From contig JAUKTV010000001.1 in NCBI GenBank assembly GCA_030549205.1, positions 186,001 through 250,000 of the forward strand: DNA of 64,000 nt, written 5' to 3'. This document shows positions 11,802-22,834 of this stretch, piece by piece. The first letter of the stretch is position 1. Every line of letters begins with the position of its first letter. Source of the DNA: Apiosordaria backusii (Eukaryota; Ascomycota; Sordariomycetes; Sordariales; Lasiosphaeriaceae). A model generated the notes under the pieces. That model saw only the letters and a list, made by a program, of their open reading frames with translations, was not told the origin of the DNA and did not search any database. Both the position numbers and the translations under genes were made by a program.

Positions 11802-13701
11802 CTATCTCGATTCACCCACATGAAGGGCGTCGACCGGGTCATAGTACTCGTACACCTTGTTCTCCTTGTCGCGGCCAGTGACAGCCGGAGCGCGGTACCT
11901 GGAGACGCCTGCGGAGCGTGTCGTACGACTCATACGAGCAGGCCAGCCGCTTCCCGCCGCCGCCAGGCAGGTCGACCACAAACGAGGGCATCATGAAACC
12001 GGCGATGGACCCGCGGAGCCTGGCCTCGAGATCGAGAATAGTTTGCAGCGGCGTGCGCAGGTGCTCGACGCTCTTGACCATGTCGCACTGGTAGACGTAG
12101 TACTGCCGGGGGTCGGCATTTCTTCCCCTCCAGAATCACCAACCCGAGTAGACCGCACAAGACTACGTTCACTTACCGGAATGATATGCATATCCGCCAA
12201 CCCCCTTATCAACCTCCCCATCGTATCCAACTCATCATTCACCCCCCTCAGCAAAACACTCTGATTCCTCACCACCACCCCCTCCTCAAACAACCTCTGA
12301 CTCGCCAACTCCGTCACCCACGACATCTCGCTGGGGTGATTAAAATGCGTATGCCACGCTACCGCCTTCCCCTCCCTTCTCGCCATCTTGGCCACCTCCA
12401 CAAGCGCATCCACCCACTCTTCCTTTCTGTCCAACACCCTCCCGGGCGCGACAGCGAGCCCTTTGCTCGCGAAGCGGAAGCGTTTGATATGTGGGATGCT
12501 GATGAGGCGCGATCCGATGTGCCGGATCTAGTCGGGGGTTAGGTAGTAGGAGTCGCCGCCTGAGACGACGACGTCGCGGATCTGTGGGTTGGAGGCTACG
12601 AAGGTGAGCGCGTCGTCCCAGCGGCGGCGGGCGGGTTTGAGCGAGGATTTGTGGACCGTGGCTGTGTCGGCGCCGACGGCGTAGGAGCGCGTGCAGAAGG
12701 TGCAGTAGGTTGGGCAGACTGATGTTGCTAGGGGGGATGGGGTGTTAGTGGGGGGGAAAGGTGGGGTGTTGCTGGGGGGTAGGTTGTTTGGGAGGGGGGT
12801 GTCAGGGAAGGAGGTGTTCAGGGAGGGGAAGTGGTTCAGGGGGAAGGTTGTTCAGGGGCAAGAGACGGCGCAACGTACGCAGAAACAAAACTTTGTCCAG
12901 ATAGCGGTGGACGAGGCCCTTGACGGGCGAGTCAGCCTCCTCATGGAGCGAGTCGAGCGTCAGCTTGGGGTGGTCCGCGATCATGCGCGACTTCAGCGGG
13001 ATGAACTAGCGCGCGATCGGGTCGTGCCGCGGGTCGCGCCAGTCAATGCGGCTCAGTATATACGGGCTTTTCAGGGTCAGTTACACAGCCTGCCATGGCT
13101 CTTCCGTCCTCACATCATGAGACGCCCCCTGGCCACTCACGTCATACGGACGGACATGGTGGCAGCCTTGATGCCTTCCACGACGTCCTGGATGAAGTCG
13201 TCACGGGTCTGCATCTCAACGCCGGGCTTGTCGAGCGGCACTTCCTCCGGGAGGACGGCCTGCAGAAACCGGAAGAGCTGCTGCGTGTTGTCGACCAGGT
13301 TCTTGGTCTGTGTGTCTTGTCAGGTACGGGCCATTGCTCGTGTTCTCGGACAGACTTACACTCCAGCGATACGAGAGGAACTCCTTGGCAGACACATCCC
13401 TCCACAGCGGCACCTTGCGCCAGAACTCGTCCTGGTTCTGCGGGAGGGCTGCGGCAACCGGGCGGACCGGCGGATGTGCCACCTCGGGGATGCGGGCCCT
13501 GTTGATGCCGGGCGGGATGCTGTTGGCGCTCGTGTCTAGGTTCTGGGTGAAGTCGGCCACCTGGGCCTGGAGATGCGGAACGGAACCGACGGTCCGTACC
13601 GAGATGGACTTGGACGCTGCTATCCTCGGGCCGTGACCGAGGACTGCCCGCCGAGGTGTTATCGAGAGCATGGCGGGAGTGTGTTGTTGGATGTGGGACA
13701 A
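11802..13701 (-). pseudogene. Broken lysine 2,3-aminomutase-like gene
   Basis: Lysine 2,3-aminomutases are radical-SAM, PLP-dependent enzymes that interconvert L-lysine and beta-lysine. Five exons can be followed: 13,701-13,360, 13,307-13,141, 13,066-12,879, 12,727-12,177 and 12,102-11,802. Introns are at 13,359-13,308, 13,140-13,067, 12,878-12,728 and 12,176-12,103. Exon 4 starts inside PTSVCPTYCTFCTRSYAVG, which carries the CxxxCxxC iron-sulfur motif. Later come VVVSGGDSYYL, HTHFNHPSE, VVRNQSVLLRGVND, YYVYQCDMV and the PLP-lysine motif PGGGGK. The frame is broken by TAG at 13,008-13,006 (relatives read RQFIPLK) and TAG at 12,530-12,528 (after YYLTPD); both look like CAG to TAG changes. A frameshift near 11,920 precedes the tail APAVTGRDKENKVYEYYDP. 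The second intron needs a non-standard AAG acceptor to keep the conserved TPYILSRI. The first 40 residues are basic and Ser/Thr-rich and could be a mitochondrial presequence. Confidence 0.85.
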
Positions 13702-16059
13702 GGGTGCAGGGGTCTGGTGAGTGTTTGCCCGACGTCTCTTTCCCTGATAGTCTGCCAGTTGAGACAGCCAGCTTCGTGCTGAAGAGCCGCCCGTCGACCG
13801 CTTTCCTTCAGAGCACTTATACCTGACATTGCAGAGCGTGTTTTCCCCAACACCTCAAAGCGATGCTCGACTCAGCCCAGCCCGTTGACGCCCCCTCGGT
13901 CAACCGTCGGCCGAGGCAACAGCAGACGCTGTGACTAGGAGAGAAGCAGCCGTGCCACAAGTGTTTTGTCCTCCCTTGCTGCATTCACTCTGAGAACGGT
14001 GTCGCGCAGCAGCCTTGCCGGGTTTGTGTGCCGCTTTACAGGCCCTTTGTGGTCTAGTGCAGCCCACCCATCACAAGATCGCAGCGACGGCAGCTTTCCC
14101 CGCTCCCAACCATGGTTCTGGGCTCAACTGCAGGCTCGTCCCGGCCACACGAGCCGGAGGGATCGACCATTTTGTGATGGCCCCAGAGCTTGGCAGAGCC
14201 AACTCTAATACCTGACTTCAGGAGGAACCAACGAGAGCGGCGAAAGAGACGACGCTAGCCGAAACGAAACTGCGCGATGGTGAAAGACCAGGGTTCAGGG
14301 CTAATGTTTGCTTTTTTCTCCTCCGCTGACTGGTCCCAGAGCAATCACCATGCAGATGCCGGGTGAGCGAGCACACATTCCACCCAGTACACGTACTGTG
14401 AGCAACCGAAAGGGACTCGGGCTCGAGCCACTTTTCTCAGTTCCTTTCAGGTTCGAAAACCAATATGCATCATCAGGCTATGAGCCAATTGTTGACAAAT
14501 GAAGCTAATCGGTTTGCCGAGAACCAGGGAATTACACTGCCTTCGCTGATTTTGTTACGAAACTCGAGAAGCGCGACTCCACAGTGTTGACAGGCACTAC
14601 GATTCTGACATCGCAGTGGTGATGATTTGGCTGCTGGCACCCTGTTGCGGGAGCCTGAGGTCTACCCGACAATGGTGAGGTGCTGGAAGGAACCAGGGTG
14701 GGTGGGGCGGCCCTTGGCTAAAGACCTTGCACCTACTGGAAACAGCGCTTCGCATGAGCCCCGCTATTTCAAGATCAGGATCGCCAGGCCCCCCATTCAA
14801 GACTGGAACGAAGGCACTCGCTACGACAACACGCCATGGCACCTGCTGCGTATCGCGGTTTCCATTTGTGTGACCTAGCGTATTGACTGCAGGGCAGTCA
14901 ACATGTTTCTTCCTTTTCCGGTTCCATTTTTACACTTCTACCCCAATCAAGTTCCACGCCAATGCAGGCGTCTCAATCCCGCGGCTTGCAACGACGATCG
15001 ATTGCCGTACTTGCGTGCGTGAAGGCACTCGTAATTGCGCAGGTGAGTCAGACATGCATTGATCGGTTTTGACTTGTCCTTATCGCTGGCCTGACCAGTC
15101 GCTCGGCACGCTTGCGCATAAACACATTCTCGATTGAGCTCTCCTCTCCAGGCCGGGAAGTTGAGCCAAGACGGCCCGGGAATCCCATCGGCAGCGGCAG
15201 CAGCAACCACCTCGACAGGACGAAACTGACTTACTTCTTCCTGGACCGCAACATCAGCTGCAGCTACTAAGCGCTAGCCGTGTTCAAAGCCAACGGTTGT
15301 CTGGGCTCCGAGGACTCGACAGCGTGCACAAAGTGTAAAACGACATCAACGCAAGGGCGCGCGGCAGGGTTCCGGCCCATGCCTCTGGTCTCGAGCCGAG
15401 TGGTGGGAATACCAGATTGACTCAGACTCGAGATGGCGCACTGCGGACGCACAGCGTCTCATCATCAGCTCTGCAATTCTCACGGTCTCGGCAGCTCGCC
15501 TAGGCGCCACTTTCCTCCCTGGCTTGTCTGTTCTTGGCTGTTGCTGGCCTCAAGTCACGCTCCCTCTCGTTTTGACAGCAGCTTGGCACTCGACCCACGT
15601 CCGGGGTTGGGATACAATGGGCCGAGTCCAGCGGGTCGTATTTTTATCCCCAAGCATCAATTATCCTCTCAAAGTCTCCACAACAACACAGTGTTTTCGG
15701 TTTACTTGTAAGGCTTAGGGCTGCGAATGTCTGAGATGTGGAGACCAGTCTGTTACACACAGATTTCTGTTCAGGGACTGCAGGATGGATCGCAGCACGT
15801 GACCGCCGGCACGATGACCGCTGCGGCTGCTCGCAAGGGAAGCGGCATGTCTTCGGCTCGTAGTCTCATCCCTTGCTTTGCCCTGGTTGCTGTCACGCAG
15901 ATATAAAGCAAAGGCACCCCCCCCCACCAAAAGCCATCGTCTCTTAAGATTCAAGAGGGCTTCAAGCACTAAGATACACCTGACACGCCAACTACCTACC
16001 TGCCCATGAACCGACTAATCAGGCCGCCGAAGCTTCACGACCGTCACCCCCATCCCACA
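13702..16059. other. GC-rich stretch, no recognisable gene
   Basis: Scattered short frames on both strands without domains or coherent introns. It contains a block at about 14,339-14,403 shared with 1,018-1,094. The last few hundred bases, with CT- and CCCACC-rich tracts ahead of 16,006, may act as promoter and 5' leader of the PARG-like gene. Confidence 0.5.
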
Positions 16060-17193
16060 ATGCCTTCCTCAAGCTCCAAGTCCAAACCGAAGCCCTCAGA
16101 GGTTGCCTCGGAAGCCAAGAGGGTCTACATACCTTACATCAGAGAGCACTACGCATCGAGGTGGCCGACGTGCTCAATCATCTATGCTCAGCCGCTGGCG
16201 CAGATCTCCTTCATTGAGCGACCGCTCGATCTCTCTCCTCCAACGTTTTGTAAGTGCCATTTCTTGGTTGCGACAGTCACCCCATTAACGCAGTTTAGAT
16301 GTCCGCACTGGAGACCCGGTGAACACAGCATTGGAATGGATCAGCTCCGCAGGGTGTCAAGTTCCCTTCATCTGCGCTGCCAACGACAAGCGGCCTGGAG
16401 GAGACTGGGAAACCAACGCGGTGGGATATGAGGAGCGCCTGTGCCGGCGGAGTACCCTTGCGGCGTGCTTGGCGACGCCAGCAGAAGGCTCCCCGGTCAC
16501 GAGCTACTACAACTTTTCGCTCCCGAATTGCGCCGGAATTTTGTCACCGAGTGTCGGTCAGTTCACATTCTCAACTCCACGCGTTTGGATACGGTCCATT
16601 AACGTGCCATCGTAGTTGTGTTTCGCGGGGCCCATGACAAGTATGAGGAGCTACCGATGGAGCAGTGGCAACCGCTGCCGGTCGTCTCGGTTCGTCCGAC
16701 ACGCTGGCCCAGGCTGACGCAGAATGGCACCAAGTACTCGTTTGCTGAGGAGCGCGAGATGGTCAAGGAGAAGATGCGTGGCGCACTGCGCATCTGCGCC
16801 TCCAACAACTACAGCATTGTGGTGATAGGGAACTTTGGATTGGGCAACAACTACCGGAATCCGCCCCAGGAACTTGCCGAGCTGTGGCGTGAGGTGTGTC
16901 TCTATGATCCCGATCTCCGCGGCCGGATCCGCTGTGTTTCATTCGTCTTCGAGGACCCCACTCAGAGCACGACGCAGCTGATCCTGGATCGCATCGCGAA
17001 GGCCAGGGGAAGCAGCAGTGGCGCGTCCAGCCGATCCGAGACCGAGGGCAGCTCAAGTTCGAGTTCAGTCTCATCGATGGACAACTCGCCCAGCGACTTT
17101 GAGATTTTCTCACGCGTCGAAGACGCGGGAGAGATTCAAAGGTTTCTGGCACAGTCGGACGCGCGATATGGCTTGAACAATATACTTCTTTGA
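16060..17193 (+). CDS. Microbial-type PARG-like protein (DUF2263 family), three exons
   Basis: The family (TIGR02452/DUF2263, microbial poly(ADP-ribose) glycohydrolase-like, macrodomain fold) removes ADP-ribose polymers in the members that have been studied. Exons 16,060-16,249, 16,299-16,556 and 16,616-17,193 join in frame to 341 codons. The introns are 49 and 59 nt, with GTAAGT/TTTAG and GTCAGT/GTAG borders. The first acceptor is fixed because the earlier CAG would create a stop. Conserved blocks: ICAANDKRPGGDWE, YEERLCRRSTL, YYNFSLPNC, PSVVVFRG, and IVVIGNFGLGNNYRNPP near the C-terminal core. The catalytic signature GGG-x(n)-QEE of active members reads GGD and YEE here, so activity is uncertain. 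A Ser-rich tail (residues about 275-300) follows. The start was chosen at 16,060, after CCCACA; an in-frame ATG at 16,006 would add 18 residues. It is one of the few unbroken genes in the window. Confidence 0.75.
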
Positions 17194-17484
17194 TGCAATC
17201 TCGGTATTCTACGGATTTTGACTGGGCGTTCAGAGGGTGGTTTGCGTTTGGCAATCGGATGGATTGTCTGATTACCTCAGCTTGGGCAGCCCTTTTTCTC
17301 AACATCATATTCTGTTTTATCACTCTGCGACGGTCTGGTTGGATACGCGGCGGGCCTTCGCTGCGTTTGTTTTCATTTCCCACTAACTAACTAACGTTAG
17401 TTAACGTTAGCACGTTGGCGGCTTGTTATTGGGGAAAGATAGAGTTAACTAGGCATCGCTGCGGGCAAACACGCTCGCCCGTGC
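17194..17484. other. 3' flank of the PARG-like gene
   Basis: No coding signal. A run around 17,386-17,411 combines CTAACTAACTAACGTTAGTTAACGTTAG-type direct and palindromic repeats built on the unit CTAACGTTAG. The LINE remnant begins near the right edge. Confidence 0.4.
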
Positions 17485-18114
17485 GGTGGAAGGAATAAAA
17501 ACCGAACAGATGGAAACAATTCAGGAATACGCCGTCGCTCCCTGGGAACCTCGCCTGCAGCCGACGCTCGAAGCTGACCGAGGGAAGGCAACCGAGATGG
17601 CCAACAGAGCTATAGGCATCGTGATCGCAACTAGCTTATCCGTGAAGAAAGGCAATGTTAGTATGGGCGGCGTTGTACGAGACATTCTTTTTAATAGGAC
17701 TAGCGGGACTGTAATAAACTATTCTGTAACCCTTGGGACGAAAGAGGAGTAAAACCTATATATAGCAAAGCTAGCAACTATTGCAATGGCCTTAGAGAAC
17801 CTGCCGGCTGGCGTTTGCTATAGGCACATTACCATCATTACTAGAAACCAGTTAGCGCTAGTAGCACTTAAATAACTGCGTTAATAATCTAACTAAAGTA
17901 CTATACGATAAATATATAAGTTAGTAAGGCTATATTAATAGAAAGGAAATTCGGTTAACTTCCTATAGATACCAGTAGAAAACGACTTTGCTTTAAAAGT
18001 AAAAGCTAAAGTAGTAGCGTAGAAGGCAACGAAGTAAAGACATATACCTGACTCCCAAATGCTTTAGGCTAAGTCTATTATAATTAGACTAATAATAGTT
18101 AAGTAACGATAGGG

Positions 18115-18119
18115 AGGAG
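18115..18119. repeat. Left target-site duplication AGGAG
   Basis: The five bases AGGAG immediately precede the LTR and are repeated exactly after it at 18,536-18,540. A 5-bp duplication is typical of Ty3 and Ty1 class integrases. Confidence 0.85.
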
Positions 18120-18535
18120 TGTGACGAACCCCTGATCAGAACCTCTGAAAGGGATACACAGTTGAAGGTAACTTCTGATAATAATGGTTCGGTGCAGCTA
18201 AACAGTGCACAACAAGATGTTTCAATGTAAACACAAGGTACCGTGAATACACGCTGTGATTGCATACTGCGGAACTATCTACAAGCTATCTAGTTCCTCC
18301 GTATATATAGGCCATGAATCCCTAAGTACCTCCGTACCTGGATCTATCCTTCAACACGTAGATCCCTTGGATCTATGTTCCAAATCCTAGATCCCCTGTA
18401 TCTACGTTCTTAATCCTAGATCGATGTTCCGAATCCTAGATCCCCTGGATCTACGTTCTTAATCCTAGATCCTTATCGTGCTCCTTATCCGTCGCTTGGC
18501 CCGTGCCACCCTCGCGCCTCTCCACGCTTGTGACA
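18120..18535 (+). mobile_element. Solo LTR inserted into the LINE
   Basis: A 416-bp segment begins TGTGACGAACC and ends CGCTTGTGACA, so it has TG...CA termini, and it is bounded on both sides by the 5-bp sequence AGGAG. The LINE protein frame is interrupted exactly here and resumes beyond it. It carries a TATA-like TATATATAG near 18,302 and an internal array of about 40-bp repeats (TAGATCCC, GGATCTACGTTCTTAATCC) from 18,357 to 18,473. Its GC content is higher than the RIP-like sequence on either side. No internal retroelement genes are present, so it is a solo LTR left by recombination. Strand is assigned only by the TATA-like motif. Confidence 0.85.
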
Positions 18536-18540
18536 AGGAG
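18536..18540. repeat. Right target-site duplication AGGAG
   Basis: Exact copy of 18,115-18,119, directly after the LTR terminus TGACA. Confidence 0.85.
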
Positions 18541-19265
18541 TCTTTTTTAAAAGGGTAAGTAAGTTTTTAAAAGCTATAAATACGGTACTATTAGGCAAGC
18601 ATACCTGCGATCTCTATAACAAGCTAAAGCAAAGAGAAGCCTATATATTAGCACAACTTCGAACCGGAATGGCAAGGTTAAATAGCTTTTTAAGGAGGAT
18701 TGGAGCGACCGAGTTAGATATATATGCTTATAGCCAGGTAAGGGAAATAGTAGAATACTTTCTATTCTAATATATAAGATAGACGGCTTTAAAGAAAGAT
18801 ATACTATAATGTACAGTAGTAAGATAAGGAAGCCTCTCCTTTTATTTAAGAAGGAAAGCGCCATCTAACTTAAAGAAGTAGTCGCTAGATATAAAGGTAG
18901 TCTAGGAAACGATTAAATATATAATAGTAACGGAGAAATTAGATGTAGATGACAAGTAAAGATAAAAACTGAATTAGTTATAGTAGGGGAATTATACTAA
19001 TACTATATAGCCTTAACTAGTAGATCCTGCTTTAGCTATTAACGATAGGACGCTGAATATTTGGAGAACGTAACCTCTAAGCTGATCTGCTAATAATTAA
19101 GGTAAGAGGTAAGAGGTATTGGGAAGCTTTGTGTAAAGGGTAATTTGAGGGGCTTGTGCGAGACCATGGTAGAAGCGGACGAATCGTATGTATTTAGCGT
19201 GCCAAGGCCCTTTAGGCTCTGTGCCTCTGGGCGAAATAAATTCCATCTATCTATCCATCCACCTG

Positions 19266-20062
19266 TCTACCGACCCGACTCCGCGCCAACGCCTCGCCGG
19301 ACCTCAACCCGATCCGCAACCCCGAACCAAAACACCGCCTCAGTCTGCCCATGCAACCCAACGTTCAAAACACCTCTCATGTCCGCACACCACACATTTC
19401 AGCTTCTTGAAGCGTCGCGGCTCCTTGCACTCATGGCAGAAATCCTCCTTCGCCCGCTGTTTGATGGGTTTTCGATTCGCTTGCCATCCGCTATCTTGTA
19501 TGCACTTGCGTTGGGGAATATAAGATGCCAAGTCTCCTCGTCTTTCGGCCTCTTGGTGCCTTGATCCTCAAACCACCTCCAGCCTTACTCTCGAGGGCTC
19601 AATATGCTGCTGTCAAACCGGAGAGCATCCCACGCCATAACACTGATTGAACTAACAGGGCACTTCCGCGCACGCTCCTGTAGAGACACTAGAGAGGGCA
19701 TCTCAATAGTCATCGCACTTGGTCCCTCCGAGATTGCCTTCAAAAAGGAACACGAAGGTTAACTGCTACGAGGGTTAACTGCTAGGACTTAAATCACATA
19801 CGTCCTTCCGCTTGCCGGTCTACCTAAATCACTTCCCAGCAGATCCTCGCTGCCACCATACAGGGCAGCCGATCCCAGTGCACACCTAATGAACCCGCCA
19901 GAATGGCTTTTGAGTTGCCGCCAGCCGTAACTTGTGGCCTGAGCCATGCGCGCCGGATGGTGTGTAGCTGTAAAGATGATTTTTCGTGGATGGACACTAG
20001 GTTTGGTTCAGAAGCGCCAGGGCACTTTGAAATGCGCGGATAACCTCTGAGACTGTTAAGTG
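19266..20062. other. Intergenic, no recognisable gene
   Basis: Short frames only; the base composition returns to GC-rich after the LINE end. Nothing recognised. Confidence 0.5.
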
Positions 20063-20484
20063 TTAGTCAAAAGCGCAGGCAGCATGTAAGGAGTAAAGCC
20101 CACGGTGCTTCTTCCTCTGCGACAGGCTCTGCTCTGCGATCTTGACGTATCGCTCCCTGGTCCGCAGCCTTTTCCCCCCGCGCTCTGTGTCATGGACGGA
20201 GGCAGCAGAGGCCCAGACACTGAAGAACTGTGATGCTGTTAGCAAAGGCCCACCAGCAGCCGCCTCAAAACTTGAACTTGACTCACCTTGACGAGCTCCT
20301 CAAACTCCTTGAGGAGCTCCTGCTGCTGGTGGTCGGCATCTACAAATGCCTTTTCGTAGTGAGCCTCGAACTCCTTCCAGTCAAAAGGTGCCACGTAACC
20401 AGGCGTGCATGGCGATCTCTCTCCGGGGCCTTTGTGGCCCTGCGTTTGCGAGGAGGGTTGAGAGTAAGGCGATGCGCTGGCCAT
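20063..20484 (-). CDS. Small conserved fungal protein of unknown function, two exons
   Basis: Exon 1 (20,484-20,287) encodes 66 residues ending HQQQELLKEFEELVK. Exon 2 (20,227-20,063) continues FFSVWASAASVHDTERGGKR and RERYVKIAEQSLSQRKKH. The intron 20,286-20,228 is 59 nt with a GTGAGT donor; of two nearby AG acceptors only CACAG at 20,231-20,228 keeps frame. The product is 120 residues, hydrophilic, and predicted helical, probably coiled-coil. The join restores a block I recognise from small hypothetical proteins of filamentous ascomycetes: V-W-A-x-A-S-V-H-D...K-R-L-R-T-R-E-R-Y-V. The last 14 residues (GLYSLHAACAFD) do not resemble that family and may reflect a late frameshift. Function unknown. 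Confidence 0.6.
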
Positions 20485-21779
20485 GAGAGTTTTCCGCTTC
20501 TATGACAGGAAAGATGGTTTGACAAATATCAGCGGTTTTGACGCGGCGCGAACGAGAAGCGCGGATGGTTTGCGAGGATGATCGACCGAGGCGCTGGTGG
20601 GCAAGGGAGGCTGACTGGTGACGGGGCCTGCCAAGCTGTCAGTGGGTCTAGGGCGGCTCCAAGTTGCAGCGATAGTTCACGTTAACTCGGGAGCAACAAA
20701 GATGGGCCTTGTAGATTTTGCGTGCCACGCCCCACTTGTTTAGGCTCGCAAATTCGCTCGCACCATGTACATTCCTCTCCGATTGAGAGACTTAACTCAC
20801 CAGATTGCGCCGACACGCGATCCCTGAAATGCAAGGGACATATACTGCCGCCTGCCGCCTGCCGCCTGCCGCCTGCCGCCTGCCTTCGCACTCTCCCCAA
20901 GCACCGCAAACCGCCGGGCACGAGCTCATAAAACGCCAAGAACTGTGGCTTACCCCGTTGACAAAGCGACGTTGACAAATTCTGGTATTTTTCGACGCAC
21001 GCGTGCTGTGAAGAAGCTGCCGTTTCTTTGTCCAGCCGACACCAGGAACTGCCTGTACTGTACGCCAAACCCCTAGGAGTGCCTAGATCGACCAGTCGCG
21101 GGATAGGGAGGCGGCTCTCTGCAACTGGACAAGCTAGATCATTTCGAAGGCCGACTGGTTGAAGAGTGAGGTTGACGCTAAGGCGAAACAGACCGTTGGA
21201 AGAGGCTGAGCGGTCCATCCAGAGACTGACGTACAAGTGGAACCGCTGCGCAGATGGTGGTGCATCGCCGACGCCAGGGAATTTCTTTTCGAATGGCTTA
21301 TTCAGGAGTTCCACTCCTTGCACAGTAGAAAATCACTCCTTGAACAGTAGCCCCACCTTTCTGCCGGCCAAACACCTCACCGCCTGCACTTTCTGCCGCC
21401 GGCAACCTGCAGTGAAGCCAGCGATTCCTCTACCTCCCTCCCTCTGGACACAACCTCAATTAGGCTATAGTTATCAATTAATTGAAACCACTAATTTTTC
21501 CCCTTTTAATCTCGCGATAGCGGTCTCCAAAGTCGTAACCGAAATGGCGTCTAGGGCGACGCCCGACAGGAGCGCAAAACGTCGCCGTCCAGATCCGCCA
21601 GGTAGAGCACCCGGCCCCCCTCCTCTCGATCGCCTCTAGCACGCGTGTCTGGTGGTCTTGGAGCTCCATATCCGTCCTGCTGGACATCTCTCGGGGCATG
21701 CCGTCGTTTCACTGCTCCGCTCCTTCCAACAGTCGAGATGCCTGCTCTTGCCGCTTCAACTCGTGCCCTGCCTCCTTGT
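20485..21779. other. Intergenic, no recognisable gene
   Basis: Long frames here (for example 20,682-21,323, minus) run through a 7-bp microsatellite and have no family resemblance. The part just above 20,484 is probably the promoter of the small two-exon gene. Confidence 0.5.
20845..20883. repeat. Heptanucleotide tandem repeat (CTGCCGC)n
   Basis: About 5.5 perfect copies of CTGCCGC in a row. Because the unit is 7 bp it is not a coding repeat, which argues against the long frames that cross it. Confidence 0.9.
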
Positions 21780-22834
21780 TTAGACAACGGCCGGGTCCAG
21801 GTTGCTCCAGTGCTCCCAGCTCAAGACGTCCATGATGTAGAGCCCCGACACGTCGTCCGGCGAGACGGCGACAACGCATGGCTTTGCGTCAGGGGACCGC
21901 CACTGCACGGTGAGCACCATTCCCATGGTCTCAAAGCACGCACGGCGCACCAGGCTCGCGGCCATCTTGCATACAATCTCTGCAAACGTGCGCTCCTCCT
22001 CCCTGTGGCCGATCTGGAAGATCTGCATGGCATACCAGATGCTCTTGTCAAGACGGTCGGTGGCCTGCCGCCACTTCTCCTAGTCGGGATGCTTGCGTCT
22101 TGAGTCAGTATTGTCCTTATAGCGGCTGTACCTGTTGGGGTTGGGGTTTCTTACCACCTAGCGCCCCGCCCGGGTATCGCGGCCGCAGCTCACGCAACTC
22201 TGTTCGAGCCCCTCGACTGTTTGCGCCTCTGCGTCAGCGCTGCTGCGTTGTTTGGGTGGCTCGTTGGGCAGGTGCACTCACTGGCATCGCGCCTGATCTG
22301 CTTGACGGCCTTAGAGGCTTGATAGTACCAGTCGACGCGTCGTTCCGCGCAAATGTTGGCCGCCTTGACCGTGCAGCCCAAGCACTTGCGCGTCTGGATC
22401 ATGCTGTGGCCTAGTTAGAGAGCGCCTCGGCATTGTGGGTCGGCCGGACATACCATCCGTCGGCGGTACTCGCCATATCGGGGTCCTCCTTTGCGTCGAG
22501 AAAGGCCATCATCTGCCGGTCGCGCTCGCTCAGCTCTGGCGCTGGGTGGGAGCTTGCATGCCAAGTCAGCCATCGTCTCCTCTCCTCGGTCGCTGCGGCG
22601 GGGTACTTACGAGAAGTGGCCAGTTAGCTCGCCGGCCTCCATGATCTGGTCCACCATGCTCTGCGCAATCGGCTTCAGCATGCGCTGGCTGCTTTCGTCG
22701 CGCAGCACTGCAAGAGCATAAGGGAAGTAGGGATCGCCGGGATCGATGCGGCCTCTCTGGATGTCGTCGTAGAGGTTGTGTATCATGGCCACTGGGGCCG
22801 CGGCGCAGTCTTGGTCTTGGCCCATCGCTATCAT
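21780..22834 (-). pseudogene. Broken conserved fungal gene of unknown function
   Basis: Exon 1 begins at 22,834 and reads AMIHNLYDDIQRGRIDPGDP...SQRMLKPIAQSMVDQIMEAG up to a GTAAGT donor near 22,610. A second block (RQMMAFLDAKEDPDMAST, GWYVRPTHNAEALS) is followed by MIQTRKCLGCTVKAANICAE and VDWYYQASKAVKQIRRDA, but the frame changes at about 22,408, consistent with one missing base between AACTA and GGCCACAGC. A further intron, a second frame change into ELRELRPRYPGGALGG, a TAG within HPD*EKW near 22,080, and a last exon (AMQIFQIGHREEERTFAEIV, VVAVSPDDVSGLYIMDVLSW, then NLDPAVV and TAA) complete it. The arrangement resembles a conserved but uncharacterised ascomycete protein. The several lesions indicate a pseudogene. 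Confidence 0.6.

Larger units (their letters stand above)
17485..19265 (+). mobile_element. Tad-like LINE, 5'-truncated and RIP-like
   Basis: The left part encodes the RNase H-like region of a LINE ORF2 (APWEPRLQPTLEADRGKA, SVTLGTKEE) and becomes steadily more AT-rich. Downstream of a nested solo LTR the same protein resumes: LLGKHTCDLYNKLKQREA, then LAQLRTGMARLNSF, then a decayed C-terminal zinc finger around VREIVEYFLF. Stops are mostly TAG/TAA. The 3' untranslated end starts with GATAGGACGCTGAATATTTG (about 19,045) and finishes at GGGCGAAATAAATT followed by an ATCT/ATCC simple repeat near 19,240-19,263. Two other elements in the window carry this same 3' end (40.8 kb and 49.75 kb). It is 5'-truncated, as LINE insertions usually are. 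Confidence 0.8.

Noticed and set aside
18574..18864. 96-codon minus-strand frame rich in Leu and Ile
   Set aside because: It is the AT-rich reverse strand of the RIP-like LINE coding region.
20682..21323. 213-codon open frame, minus strand
   Set aside because: It crosses the 7-bp CTGCCGC microsatellite and has no recognisable motif.
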